DNA of 13,496 bases from positions 1-13,496 of the forward strand of contig JAUZPT010000037.1 in assembly GCA_030705745.1 (NCBI GenBank). Reading direction: 5' to 3'. The notes below the pieces were generated by a model. It was given only the letters and a program-made list of their open reading frames with translations. It did not search any database and was not told the DNA's origin. Source of the DNA: Bacillota bacterium (GTDB lineage Bacteria > Bacillota > Bacilli > Bacillales > Cytobacillaceae). Made by a program: the position numbers and the translations under genes. Positions 1 through 6,348 of the stretch are shown here, in pieces (position 1 is the first letter of the stretch; every line of letters begins with the position of its first letter).

Positions 1-358
1 GAACGGATAAAAGCAAGCCAAAAGCTGCAGGATTAAAGATTGGTTTTTTCTTATATTCCAGAAGATGCTTAGAAAAAATGGCAATGGCGGAAGTAGCCGC
101 AATGATCCCTATTGAGGACGTCGTACTTAAAATTAAGGAAATGATTAACCCTGTAATAATTGAACCGTCCGGCAAGCTCCATTTTCTTTTTTCAAAAACG
201 TTACAAACGATGTCGACAAAAATTGAAGCGAAAACAGCAACGCCTGCATTCTTAATACCTTTTACATCTCCGGACCCGATGGATGCAATGATAAGAAAAC
301 TAATCATAGCCCATGTCACATAGCTCTTTGGTGTTTTAAGCCATTTTTTCACGGTCAT
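1..358 (-). CDS. RnfD/NqrB-like membrane subunit, 3' end cut by window edge
   Basis: The first 119 codons are visible. The frame starts MTVKKWLKTPKSYVTW and has hydrophobic membrane segments. It then shows DGSIITGLIISLIL (about residues 67-80) and FNPAAFGLL (about 108-116), the two signatures I associate with the RnfD/NqrB family of flavin-carrying membrane subunits. In that family a Thr in a later loop carries covalent FMN; that part lies outside the window. The ATG follows directly after the TGA of apbE (TGAATG), and a GGGAGGG ribosome binding site sits in the last apbE codons, so the two are translationally linked. The likely role is to pass electrons across the membrane to the FMN-binding protein encoded two genes upstream. 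Family assignment is fairly sure, exact partner complex is not; no other Rnf/Nqr subunit is visible. Confidence 0.75.
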   Translation of the reverse strand, partial: MTVKKWLKTPKSYVTWAMISFLIIASIGSGDVKGIKNAGVAVFASIFVDIVCNVFEKRKWSLPDGSIITGLIISLILSTTSSIGIIAATSAIAIFSKHLLEYKKKPIFNPAAFGLLLSV

Positions 359-1246
359 TCATATCCCTCCCATTCTATCAATTTGCAAATCGGACCTGAT
401 GAAAAGTCCCTTTAGTTCCATGTTTTCTATTAATTCCTTCCCTCTTTCACGACCAAGCAAAAAAACTGTTGTAGAAAAAGCATCTGCCATCATGGCAAAA
501 GGAGCTATAATACTGCAGCTGACCCAATCATTTGGGGATTGCCCTGTTTTAGGGTTGACGATGTGATGCATGCCAGGAAGTTTTGCGTTTCTGCGCTCGT
601 AGCTTCCGGAGGTACAAATCGATTCATTCGAAATTTCGATTACATCTATGATTTGATTCTTTCTCTCGGGATGCTGAATACCTATCTTCCAGGGATGCCC
701 ATTCCCATCCACTCCCCCTGCAAATAGATCTCCGCCAGCATTTACGACAAACCCTTCAAAGTCTTTTAATTCATTTGCAGCCAAATCGATGGCAAACCCT
801 TTGGCAACCGCTCCCAAATCCACCACCAGAGGCTTTTTCAAAAATAATGTGCGATTTTGTTCATCCAAAACAATATCTCGATAGGTGACCGAATCAGCAG
901 AAGGACTTTCCATAATTTCACCAGTTAAGTAATGGCGATTGTAGCCTTGCTCCTCCATGACTTTCCCAATCGTTGGATCAAATTCACCATCCGTTAATTT
1001 GGCAATCTCTAAAGCGAACTTCAGGGGCTCAAATAAAAACGGGCTTATCTTTACTGGATTATCCATTACTCGGCAAACATTCATTAATTCACTGTCAGAG
1101 CTAAAACGACTGCAGGATTGTTCTACCTTTCGAAATGCCTCAAAAGCTCGATCAATTTTTGCTTCTGCCTCTTCCTTTGATGTGGTTTCCCGAAGTACTA
1201 TCTGTATTTCGACAACAGTATCCATAAATAATTTCGTTTTTTTCAT
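359..1246 (-). CDS. apbE: FAD:protein FMN transferase ApbE
   Basis: ApbE moves FMN from FAD onto a Thr of target proteins in a Mg-dependent reaction. The 295-residue protein has the full family pattern: FDP at 89-91, DLGAVAKG at 143-150, NAGGD at 169-173, TSGSYERR at 212-219, HHIVNPKTG at 227-235 and ADAFSTT at 254-260, with D255 the expected metal ligand. It starts 9 nt after the stop of the FMN-binding gene behind a GGGGATA ribosome binding site, and that stop is in the same frame, so no N-terminal extension is possible. The N-terminus (MKKTKLFMDTVVEIQI) has no signal peptide or lipobox, unlike many secreted ApbE lipoproteins, although its apparent client is exported. Its job is probably flavinylation of the upstream FMN-binding protein and perhaps of the downstream RnfD-like subunit. 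Identification is firm; the compartment is uncertain. Confidence 0.95.
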   Translation of the reverse strand: MKKTKLFMDTVVEIQIVLRETTSKEEAEAKIDRAFEAFRKVEQSCSRFSSDSELMNVCRVMDNPVKISPFLFEPLKFALEIAKLTDGEFDPTIGKVMEEQGYNRHYLTGEIMESPSADSVTYRDIVLDEQNRTLFLKKPLVVDLGAVAKGFAIDLAANELKDFEGFVVNAGGDLFAGGVDGNGHPWKIGIQHPERKNQIIDVIEISNESICTSGSYERRNAKLPGMHHIVNPKTGQSPNDWVSCSIIAPFAMMADAFSTTVFLLGRERGKELIENMELKGLFIRSDLQIDRMGGI

Positions 1247-1255
1247 CTTATCCCC

Positions 1256-1711
1256 TTATGCATTATGAGCCTGAGATAGTGCTTCTTGTACAGCATCCTC
1301 AAATGCTTGAGTACTATAAGTTGCTCCTGATACATTCGATACTTGCGCACTTTGCTGTTTTACGACTTCATCAGGCAGCCCGATGACATCATCTTCAGAA
1401 TAATGCATACCAAAATCACTAATTTCAACATCCGTAATTTTATCTTTCTTTATCGTAACGGCGACCTGGATGTAACCACGTCGATTTTCTCCAGTACCTG
1501 TAAATGTTCCTTCTTTGTATATCCGTTTTGGTTCGTTGCTTTTTAATGAAACAACGCTTGATTTCTCCACTTTTGTTTGAATGGCAATGGGGGCATGCGG
1601 TTGCGATTCAACTTGGGTGGCCTGTGTTTCCGTAGAAAAAAAACCTGCAGCGTAAACCCCCGCAATGGCTGTTGAACATAAAAGTACCCACTTCTTATCC
1701 ATTTTCGCCAT
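1256..1711 (-). CDS. Exported FMN-binding domain protein
   Basis: This 151-residue protein has a short positive N-terminus and a hydrophobic segment at about residues 8-24, i.e. a signal peptide or membrane anchor. A variable linker follows, then one FMN-binding domain (PF04205 type) from GTFTGTG at 69-74 to about 147. The flavinylation motif is SGATYST at 128-134, with T131 the expected FMN acceptor. In most such motifs an Asp stands three residues before the Ser (DxxSGAT); here that position is S125. The start ATG has AAGGAGG seven bases upstream. It is the first gene of the minus-strand operon with apbE and the RnfD-like gene, so it is probably the extracytoplasmic single-flavin electron carrier that ApbE modifies. 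The final acceptor (ferric iron, quinone or other) is not shown by the sequence. Confidence 0.88.
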   Translation of the reverse strand: MAKMDKKWVLLCSTAIAGVYAAGFFSTETQATQVESQPHAPIAIQTKVEKSSVVSLKSNEPKRIYKEGTFTGTGENRRGYIQVAVTIKKDKITDVEISDFGMHYSEDDVIGLPDEVVKQQSAQVSNVSGATYSTQAFEDAVQEALSQAHNA

Positions 1712-1764
1712 ATGAAATCCTCCTTGTTTACTATTGGTCTGCTTACCTATATATCAATAACGTT

Positions 1765-1798
1765 AGTATAAACAGGCATTCTTAAAATTCCCTTAAAA
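1765..1798 (-). promoter_or_regulatory. Flavin operon promoter with 11-bp-period direct repeat
   Basis: On the minus strand a TATACT -10 hexamer lies at 1770-1765. At the proper -35 distance there is no good -35 hexamer. Instead two copies of CTTAAAA (plus-strand reading 1781-1787 and 1792-1798) lie exactly 11 bp apart, and a weaker third match (ATTAAAA, 1805-1811) follows. Direct repeats of one helical turn covering the -35 region are typical of OmpR/PhoP-family activators. The repeat and the -10 are seen; the regulator type is inferred. Confidence 0.45.
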
Positions 1799-1802
1799 AG
1801 TT

Positions 1803-1821
1803 GTATTAAAAATATTAATAC
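1803..1821. repeat. Perfect 7-bp inverted repeat, AT-rich
   Basis: GTATTAA-AAATA-TTAATAC is a perfect dyad with a 5-bp spacer, about 35-50 bp upstream of the flavin operon -10. It could be an operator, but AT-rich dyads of this size can arise by chance. Confidence 0.4.
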
Positions 1822-1854
1822 GGTGTTAATGCCGTTTTTTCGAGGAGAAAGATC

Positions 1855-1884
1855 ATGAAACAAAAGAAACGTCTTTTAAAATAA
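1855..1884 (+). other. Nine-residue micro-ORF with strong RBS
   Basis: ATG at 1855 is preceded by GAGGAG (1842-1847) at a 7-nt spacing and encodes MKQKKRLLK then TAA. The signal for initiation is as good as for any real gene here, but the product is only nine residues. A 6-bp hairpin (ACGTCT/AGACGT) spans the second half and the stop. It could be a leader peptide or the start of a deleted gene. No function is claimed. Confidence 0.25.
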
Positions 1885-1937
1885 ACTAGACGTGTTCAGG
1901 GTTAATATAAAGGTTCTTGGAGGGACTGAGTAAGAAA

Positions 1938-1997
1938 ATGAAGAAATACCTTGACTTAAAAAATAGAATTGGGTTAACATTGAGATATTCTAATTGA
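1938..1997 (+). pseudogene. Nineteen-codon frame, possible gene relic
   Basis: The frame reads MKKYLDLKNRIGLTLRYSN then TGA, with GGAGGG 13 nt upstream (1919-1924), a long spacing. The juxtamembrane-like wording (KNRIGLTL) faintly recalls the start of sensor histidine kinases, so it may be the stump of one, but 19 residues cannot establish this. It overlaps the proposed FTR1 promoter, and its stop overlaps the first bases of the Fur box, which argues against a working gene. Confidence 0.15.
1951..1980 (+). promoter_or_regulatory. Candidate sigma-A promoter of the FTR1 gene
   Basis: A TTGACT -35 (1951-1956) and a TAACAT -10 (1975-1980) are separated by 18 bp, which would start the transcript near 1987, just before the Fur box. 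The -35 is good and the -10 is only 4 of 6. TATTCT at 1986-1991 is an alternative -10 without a good -35. Confidence 0.35.
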
Positions 1998-2014
1998 TAA
2001 AGATTATCATTATC
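1996..2014 (+). promoter_or_regulatory. Fur box upstream of the FTR1 gene
   Basis: GATAAAGATTATCATTATC differs from the classical 19-bp Fur consensus GATAATGATTATCATTATC at one base. It also contains a TGATAAA-G-ATTATCA 7-1-7 dyad with one mismatch. It ends 27 bp before the ATG of the iron permease. Iron-loaded Fur binding here would repress the permease when iron is plentiful. The site lies about 285 bp from the flavin operon start, so control of that operon by this site is doubtful. Confidence 0.88.
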
Positions 2015-2041
2015 AATTATTTTTGAAAGGAGTACGTCTTA

Positions 2042-3007
2042 ATGTTAAGGAACATCATTAATCTGAAAAACATTCTTATCACGCTATCTTTGATGGCCGT
2101 GTTAGGCGTAATAGTATGGCAAGGGGTACATTATCATGGCAATCCTGATCCTACCGCTAAAAATATTACACCAGGTGCTGCCATAATAAATACTGCCATC
2201 CTTATCTTTCGTGAGGGATTAGAAGCTATTTTAGTGTTATCCGCCATTATTTCTGGCTTAGTGCGTAAGAAACAAGATAATTATTGGAAGCCCATCTCTG
2301 CAGGAGCAGGGGTATCCTTCTTGGCCACACTTGCAACATGGTTTATCGTGGTAGCGATTATTGCTTCTGTAAATGCCTCGGAGCTACATATTCAGGCTGC
2401 GACAGGACTTTTAGCTGTTATTGTTTTATGTATTATAATGAACTGGTTCTTTCATAAAATTTATTGGCAGGGTTGGATTAACCTACATAATCGCAAAAAA
2501 CAAAAAATAACAGGAAAAAACAGTGAGAGCGTGGAAAAAAATACGTTTATGTCGCTATTCCTACTGGGTCTAACAGCGGTTTATCGTGAAGGATTTGAAG
2601 TGGTTCTTTTCCTACAAAATTTACGATTAAAAGTAGGTTCAGATGTCATCTTACAAGGAGCATTAATTGGGTTAGGCTTAACGATGATCGTGGGAGTTCT
2701 TACCTTTTTAGCCCATCATCGCCTTCCTTATAAAAAAATGTTGGTATTTACGGGCGGCCTTTTAGTAGTGGTTCTTGCCGTAATGGTGGGTGAAACTGTA
2801 CAAGAAATGCAATTAGCCGGTTGGATTGGAACAACTAATCTTAACATTAATATTCCAAATTGGGCTGGAGTGTGGTTCTGTATATTCCCAACTGCAGAAA
2901 CGTTATCTTTACAAGCTTTAGCTATAATCTATGTGTTGGGTTCTTATTTCGCAGCGAAGTATATTACAAAAAGAAAAGCAACAATACAAAAACAAATTAC
3001 TACCTAA
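2042..3007 (+). CDS. FTR1-family iron permease
   Basis: The 321-residue polytopic membrane protein carries two REGxE motifs, REGLE at 57-61 and REGFE at 182-186, the iron-conducting signatures of FTR1/EfeU permeases. About seven hydrophobic helices can be traced, and a basic KRK-rich tail follows. The start ATG has AAAGGAG (2026-2032) at good spacing. It is shorter than the roughly 480-residue EfeU of B. subtilis, and no EfeO or EfeB gene follows, so it acts alone or with partners elsewhere. The Fur box just upstream shows iron-responsive control. It lies head to head with the flavin operon, which could supply or remove electrons for iron on the outer face; that link is inference. A terminator follows 24 bp after the stop. 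Confidence 0.9.
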   Translation: MLRNIINLKNILITLSLMAVLGVIVWQGVHYHGNPDPTAKNITPGAAIINTAILIFREGLEAILVLSAIISGLVRKKQDNYWKPISAGAGVSFLATLATWFIVVAIIASVNASELHIQAATGLLAVIVLCIIMNWFFHKIYWQGWINLHNRKKQKITGKNSESVEKNTFMSLFLLGLTAVYREGFEVVLFLQNLRLKVGSDVILQGALIGLGLTMIVGVLTFLAHHRLPYKKMLVFTGGLLVVVLAVMVGETVQEMQLAGWIGTTNLNINIPNWAGVWFCIFPTAETLSLQALAIIYVLGSYFAAKYITKRKATIQKQITT

Positions 3008-3031
3008 TAATTCGATAAAATGACAGCAAAG

Positions 3032-3060
3032 GAGCAGTCCAAAAAGGATGCTCTTTTTTT
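3032..3060 (+). terminator. Rho-independent terminator of the FTR1 gene
   Basis: GAGCA-G-TCC, loop AAAAA, GGA-TGCTC form a stem of 5 plus 3 bp with one bulged G, followed by seven T residues. It makes the permease a single-gene transcript. Confidence 0.85.
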
Positions 3061-3196
3061 GATACAAAAGGCTAAATCTCTCCTTAGTAAGAGTTACGAA
3101 CTATAACATTCATTCATAAAAAATAGTGATTTGCCAAATACTAAACAATGGTTTCATTTATGTGTGGGAGTGAAAAAAGTGATTAAAGGAAACGGT

Positions 3197-3805
3197 ATGA
3201 GGATTCATTTATTTTTGTTATTGTTCGTTATTGCTGTTTTCATCTGGTCAATGATTAAACCCTTGGGTGGGTCCCTGTCATGGGTTTTGGAAGTCGGCCC
3301 CGCCTTCCTCTTACTCATTATCGCAATTGCTACCTACAATAAGCTTCGTCTCACGACCCTTTCCTATTTCATAATCGCAATTCTCTCAATCCTTATGATG
3401 ATCGGAGGCCATTACACATACGGAAAGGTTCCTATATTTAATTGGATAAAAGACACTTTTGAACTAAAACGAAATTACTACGATCGGTTTGGACATTTCA
3501 TAAAGGGTTTATTTGCGATTGTAATAAGAGAAATATTATTACGAAAAATACCATTAATAAAAGGATTCTGGTTGGTTACAATGGTTTTAACTACATCGCT
3601 TGCAATCTCATCCTTGTATGAAATAATCGAGTGGATAGTTTCTATAATCATTAAGGGAGAAACTGCTAAAAATTTTCTTGGTATACAAGGTAGTAATTGG
3701 GATACACAATGGGATATGTTGCTAGCCTTCATTGGTTCGATTCTTGCATTACTTATACTTTCAAAACTACATAACAGGTTACTAAAAAAAGAATTAATAA
3801 AGTAG
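3197..3805 (+). CDS. DUF2238/YjdF-family membrane protein
   Basis: This is a hydrophobic protein of about 202 residues with six or so membrane segments. It has the hallmark wording of the YjdF/DUF2238 family: GGHYTYGKVPIFNWI, then NYYDRFGHFIKG, SSLYEIIEW, and FLGIQGSNWDTQWDMLLAFIG near the end. The conserved His, Asp and Glu lie in or near membrane segments, as in the family, whose function is unknown. Two starts are plausible: ATG 3197 with AAAGGA six bases upstream (chosen), or GTG 3179 with GGGAG eight bases upstream, which adds six residues. A TTG at 3131 would be in frame but has no ribosome binding site. It stands alone between the FTR1 terminator and a convergent hairpin, so neighbours give no functional hint. 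Confidence 0.83.
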   Translation: MRIHLFLLLFVIAVFIWSMIKPLGGSLSWVLEVGPAFLLLIIAIATYNKLRLTTLSYFIIAILSILMMIGGHYTYGKVPIFNWIKDTFELKRNYYDRFGHFIKGLFAIVIREILLRKIPLIKGFWLVTMVLTTSLAISSLYEIIEWIVSIIIKGETAKNFLGIQGSNWDTQWDMLLAFIGSILALLILSKLHNRLLKKELIK

Positions 3806-3823
3806 TAAATTTTAACGAAATAC

Positions 3824-3863
3824 CAAATAACCTTTCTAACGTAAGATGTAGAAAGGTTATTTG
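3824..3863. terminator. Long hairpin between convergent genes
   Basis: CAAATAACCTTTCT (3824-3837) pairs perfectly with AGAAAGGTTATTTG (3850-3863) around a 12-nt loop. It lies between the stops of the YjdF-like gene (plus) and the MFS gene (minus). The flanks are only moderately T-rich, but the position and 14-bp perfect stem fit a shared bidirectional terminator. Confidence 0.7.
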
Positions 3864-3913
3864 ATTTCCAATGTAGTTATATTTTTTTACCCTTCTTCAA
3901 TAAAACTAATTCG

Positions 3914-5143
3914 TTATCTTTCAGAAAGAGACCGAATCCGTCTGAGTGACGGAAATAAAAATACCCACAGCCCAGCCACTAGCACTGTTCCGAGGCCACC
4001 GATGAATGCAGCCGGAACAGTTCCCATAAGACCAGCCAACGTACCAGACTCGAACTCACCAAGTTGATTGGATGTTCCAATAAAAAGAAAGTTCACAGCG
4101 TTCACTCTGCCCCTCATCTCATCTGGAGTTTGCAACTGAACGAGTGAAGACCGAATAACGACGCTAACTACGTCAGAAGCCCCAATAATAATCAAAGCAA
4201 TCATCGATAAAATTAAATTTGTAGACAGGGCGAAAAGCATGGTGGCTATTCCAAAAACACTAATTGCACAGAACAGAATAGGTGCAATCGCTTTTCTAAG
4301 CGGAAAATTTGCCAAAACCATCGACATTAATAATGCACCAACCGCTGGAGCTGTCCGCATTAATCCCAATCCCCAAGGACCAGTATGTAGAATATCCCGC
4401 GCAAATATCGGCAAAAGCGCCGTAGCTCCTCCAAGAAGGACTGCAAAGAGATCAAGAGAAATTGTTCCCAAAATCACTGGATGGCGATAAACAAATTCTA
4501 AGCCCAGGAAAATAGAGCGAAATGATACAGGCTCCGACTTTCGGACAATGCGCTCCACGCGAATCAACAAAGTAAGAATGGAAGAAACGAGTAACGCTAT
4601 GGTTGCTGTACTATAAACAAAAGCAGGCCCTAAAGAAAATAGCAACCCACCAAGAGACGGACCCAATATTTGAGCCGTTTGCCCAGCCGATGTACTCCAT
4701 GCTATGGCTTTTTGTAAAATAGTTTTCGGTACCAACTGCGGTAATAGAGCAGAAGATGAGGGACCTTCGAAAGCACGACAAGCACCCAAAATTGTAGCCG
4801 CAAGCAAAATCTGTTCACGACCAAGCCAACCAGCATGATTTCCATATAGTAGAAAACCGGCAATCCCAGCTTCAATAAGCTGACACATGAAGATGATTTT
4901 TCGGCGGTCAAAACGGTCTGCGACTTGACCAACAACTAATGTAAGCAGCACCATCGGTATAAACTGGGCAAGACCCACTAAACCAAGGCTAAAAGCGTCA
5001 TGTGTCAACGCGTACATTTGCCATCCTATCGCGACAGACAGCATCTGGAAGGATGTTGAAGTCAAAATTCGCGAGACCCAAAAGTTCGCGAAAGATGGTT
5101 GTCTTAGAATGGAACCCCTTAATTCAAACAAAACAAAACTCAC
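3914..5143 (-). CDS. MFS exporter, EntS-like
   Basis: This is a 12-helix major facilitator of about 409 residues. After the first two helices it shows the motif A loop GQVADRFDRRK, and in the C-terminal half TPDEMRGRVNAVN, a pairing typical of the EntS/MFS_3 type of drug or siderophore exporters. The frame stays open to a GTG at 5209, but a perfect TATAAT lies at 5220-5215, so that codon would be at or ahead of the transcript start. Homologous wording begins near SILRQPSFANFW. I chose GTG 5143, although its AAAGGG is only one base away; an ATT codon at about 5110 has AAGGGG four bases upstream but is a rare start. The substrate is unknown. It is a single-gene unit with its own promoter, and a siderophore role is possible but unsupported. 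Confidence 0.82.
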   Translation of the reverse strand: MSFVLFELRGSILRQPSFANFWVSRILTSTSFQMLSVAIGWQMYALTHDAFSLGLVGLAQFIPMVLLTLVVGQVADRFDRRKIIFMCQLIEAGIAGFLLYGNHAGWLGREQILLAATILGACRAFEGPSSSALLPQLVPKTILQKAIAWSTSAGQTAQILGPSLGGLLFSLGPAFVYSTATIALLVSSILTLLIRVERIVRKSEPVSFRSIFLGLEFVYRHPVILGTISLDLFAVLLGGATALLPIFARDILHTGPWGLGLMRTAPAVGALLMSMVLANFPLRKAIAPILFCAISVFGIATMLFALSTNLILSMIALIIIGASDVVSVVIRSSLVQLQTPDEMRGRVNAVNFLFIGTSNQLGEFESGTLAGLMGTVPAAFIGGLGTVLVAGLWVFLFPSLRRIRSLSER

Positions 5144-5214
5144 GCCCTTTTTCGAAGATAATGAAGAAAACTGAATAAAATTTAGACTTCCGAAATACCA
5201 CGAGAACACGATAT

Positions 5215-5220
5215 ATTATA
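5215..5220 (-). promoter_or_regulatory. -10 hexamer of the MFS gene
   Basis: The minus strand reads TATAAT here, a perfect -10, with transcription expected near 5208. No convincing -35 is found 16-18 bp upstream, so an activator or weak promoter is likely. Confidence 0.45.
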
Positions 5221-5260
5221 CTATTTTTTCACGTTATTTGTTGAGATAAATTAGTTTACT

Positions 5261-5271
5261 ATGTTCAACAT
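5261..5271. repeat. ATGTT-C-AACAT palindrome upstream of MFS gene
   Basis: A perfect 5-1-5 palindrome lies about 40 bp upstream of the MFS -10, in the only spacer that could control this exporter. It may be a regulator site, but it is short. Confidence 0.25.
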
Positions 5272-5332
5272 GGTGTTTTAGGTAGCTAAAAAGCATTGGA
5301 AGTTAATCTTTTCATAAAAGCTTTCACTTTAT

Positions 5333-5362
5333 AAAAAAACTCTAGTGCACTTTGCACTAGAG
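5333..5362 (-). terminator. Strong terminator of the oxidoreductase/epimerase operon
   Basis: Read on the minus strand, CTCTAGTGCA, loop AAG, TGCACTAGAG form a 10-bp perfect stem followed by seven T residues. It begins 17 bp after the stop of the last gene and closes the operon that starts at 9282. Confidence 0.95.
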
Positions 5363-5379
5363 CAGTTTTCATGAACTTT

Positions 5380-6348
5380 TTATGCCCACCACATATTACC
5401 CGCAGTATCACGGATCAAGACGTCGTTTAAATTTTTCACAGCACGCGAAAAGCCTTCATCAATTGACATAAGAGCATCTTCATGTTCAATGCTGACTACA
5501 TAGTCATAGTTATACGTTCGAAGAGCACTCATCATATCAGACCATTCTTGCAGGCTGTGTCCGCAACCAACACTTCTAAACGTCCATGCACGTGACTGTA
5601 CATTTCCGTATGGCTGCATGTCTGTTAAGCCATACATGTTTACATTATCCTGGTCGATGTACGTATCTTTGGCATGGAAATGGTGAATCGCTCCTGCTTT
5701 GCCAAGAATTTTGATAGCTGCAACTGGATCAATACCTTGCCACCACATATGACTTGGATCAAGGTTTGCACCAATCGCATCACAAGTTGCTTCACGTAGC
5801 TTGAGCATCGTATATGGTGTATGAACAAGGAATCCGCCATGGAGTTCAAGACCGATTTTCACATTGTGCTGCTCGGCAAGTTCTCCGATTTCTTTCCAGT
5901 AAGGAATCAATTTGTTTTCCCATTGCCATGTTAACACATCGCCATATTCAGCTGGCCATGGAACAACCGGCCAATTGGGCTGCTTGGCTTCTTCGCTGTC
6001 GCCTGCTGTCCCGGAGAAGGCATTCACAACTGGTACGCCAAGAAGCGAAGCTAGTTTAATCGTTTTGCGCAACACGGAATCGGATTCCTCTGCAAACCTT
6101 TTGTCTGGCGTAAGTGGGTTTCCGTGACAGCTGAATGCACTGATCGTCAAACCGCGTGAAGTGACAGCTTCTAAATAGTCCGTTCGTTTTTGCTCGTCCT
6201 CTAAAAGCTCATCCAATGGACAATGAGCATTTCCCGGATAACAGCCAGTCCCTATTTCCACTGCGTCTAGTCCTGATGCTTTCACATGGTCGAGCATTTC
6301 TTCAAATGATTTATTGGCAAATAATACAGCAAAAACACCTAACTTCAT
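5380..6348 (-). CDS. TIM-barrel sugar isomerase/epimerase (AP-endonuclease 2 superfamily)
   Basis: This 322-residue protein is a xylose-isomerase-like TIM barrel. It opens with the beta strand MKLGVFAVLF, then GLDAVEIG. The candidate divalent metal ligands are E168 in GLELHGG, D197 and H200 in DPSHMWWQG, H225 in HFHAKD and E288 in SIEHED. Relatives isomerise or epimerise sugars, or act on 3-keto-glycosides together with Gfo/Idh/MocA dehydrogenases. Its ATG overlaps the TAA of the upstream oxidoreductase by one base (TAATG) with AAGGAAG ahead of it, so the two are translationally coupled and very likely act on the same compound. It is longer than the second barrel protein in the operon and not a recent duplicate of it. 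Superfamily is firm, substrate unknown. Confidence 0.9.
   Translation of the reverse strand: MKLGVFAVLFANKSFEEMLDHVKASGLDAVEIGTGCYPGNAHCPLDELLEDEQKRTDYLEAVTSRGLTISAFSCHGNPLTPDKRFAEESDSVLRKTIKLASLLGVPVVNAFSGTAGDSEEAKQPNWPVVPWPAEYGDVLTWQWENKLIPYWKEIGELAEQHNVKIGLELHGGFLVHTPYTMLKLREATCDAIGANLDPSHMWWQGIDPVAAIKILGKAGAIHHFHAKDTYIDQDNVNMYGLTDMQPYGNVQSRAWTFRSVGCGHSLQEWSDMMSALRTYNYDYVVSIEHEDALMSIDEGFSRAVKNLNDVLIRDTAGNMWWA

Larger units (their letters stand above)
1712..2041. other. Divergent intergenic control region
   Basis: This 330-bp stretch separates the flavin operon (minus) from the FTR1 gene (plus). From left to right it holds the leader and -10 of the flavin operon, an 11-bp-period direct repeat, a 7-bp inverted repeat, a small ACGG/CCGT hairpin with a T-run (1820-1840), a 9-codon frame with a strong ribosome binding site (1855-1884), a 6-bp hairpin (ACGTCT 1869-1874 with AGACGT 1888-1893), a 19-codon frame (1938-1997), a possible promoter and a Fur box. 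No conserved gene is visible. Confidence 0.7.

Noticed and set aside
78..323. Plus-strand open frame opposite the RnfD-like gene
   Set aside because: It is the antisense shadow of a frame with family motifs and operon spacing, and it has no ribosome binding site or recognisable domain.
539..1546. Three plus-strand open frames of 62-103 codons opposite apbE and the FMN-binding gene
   Set aside because: They lie wholly or almost wholly opposite strongly supported genes and show no family signature.
4702..4935. Out-of-frame minus-strand frame inside the MFS gene
   Set aside because: It is inside the MFS coding frame, with no initiation signal or known domain.
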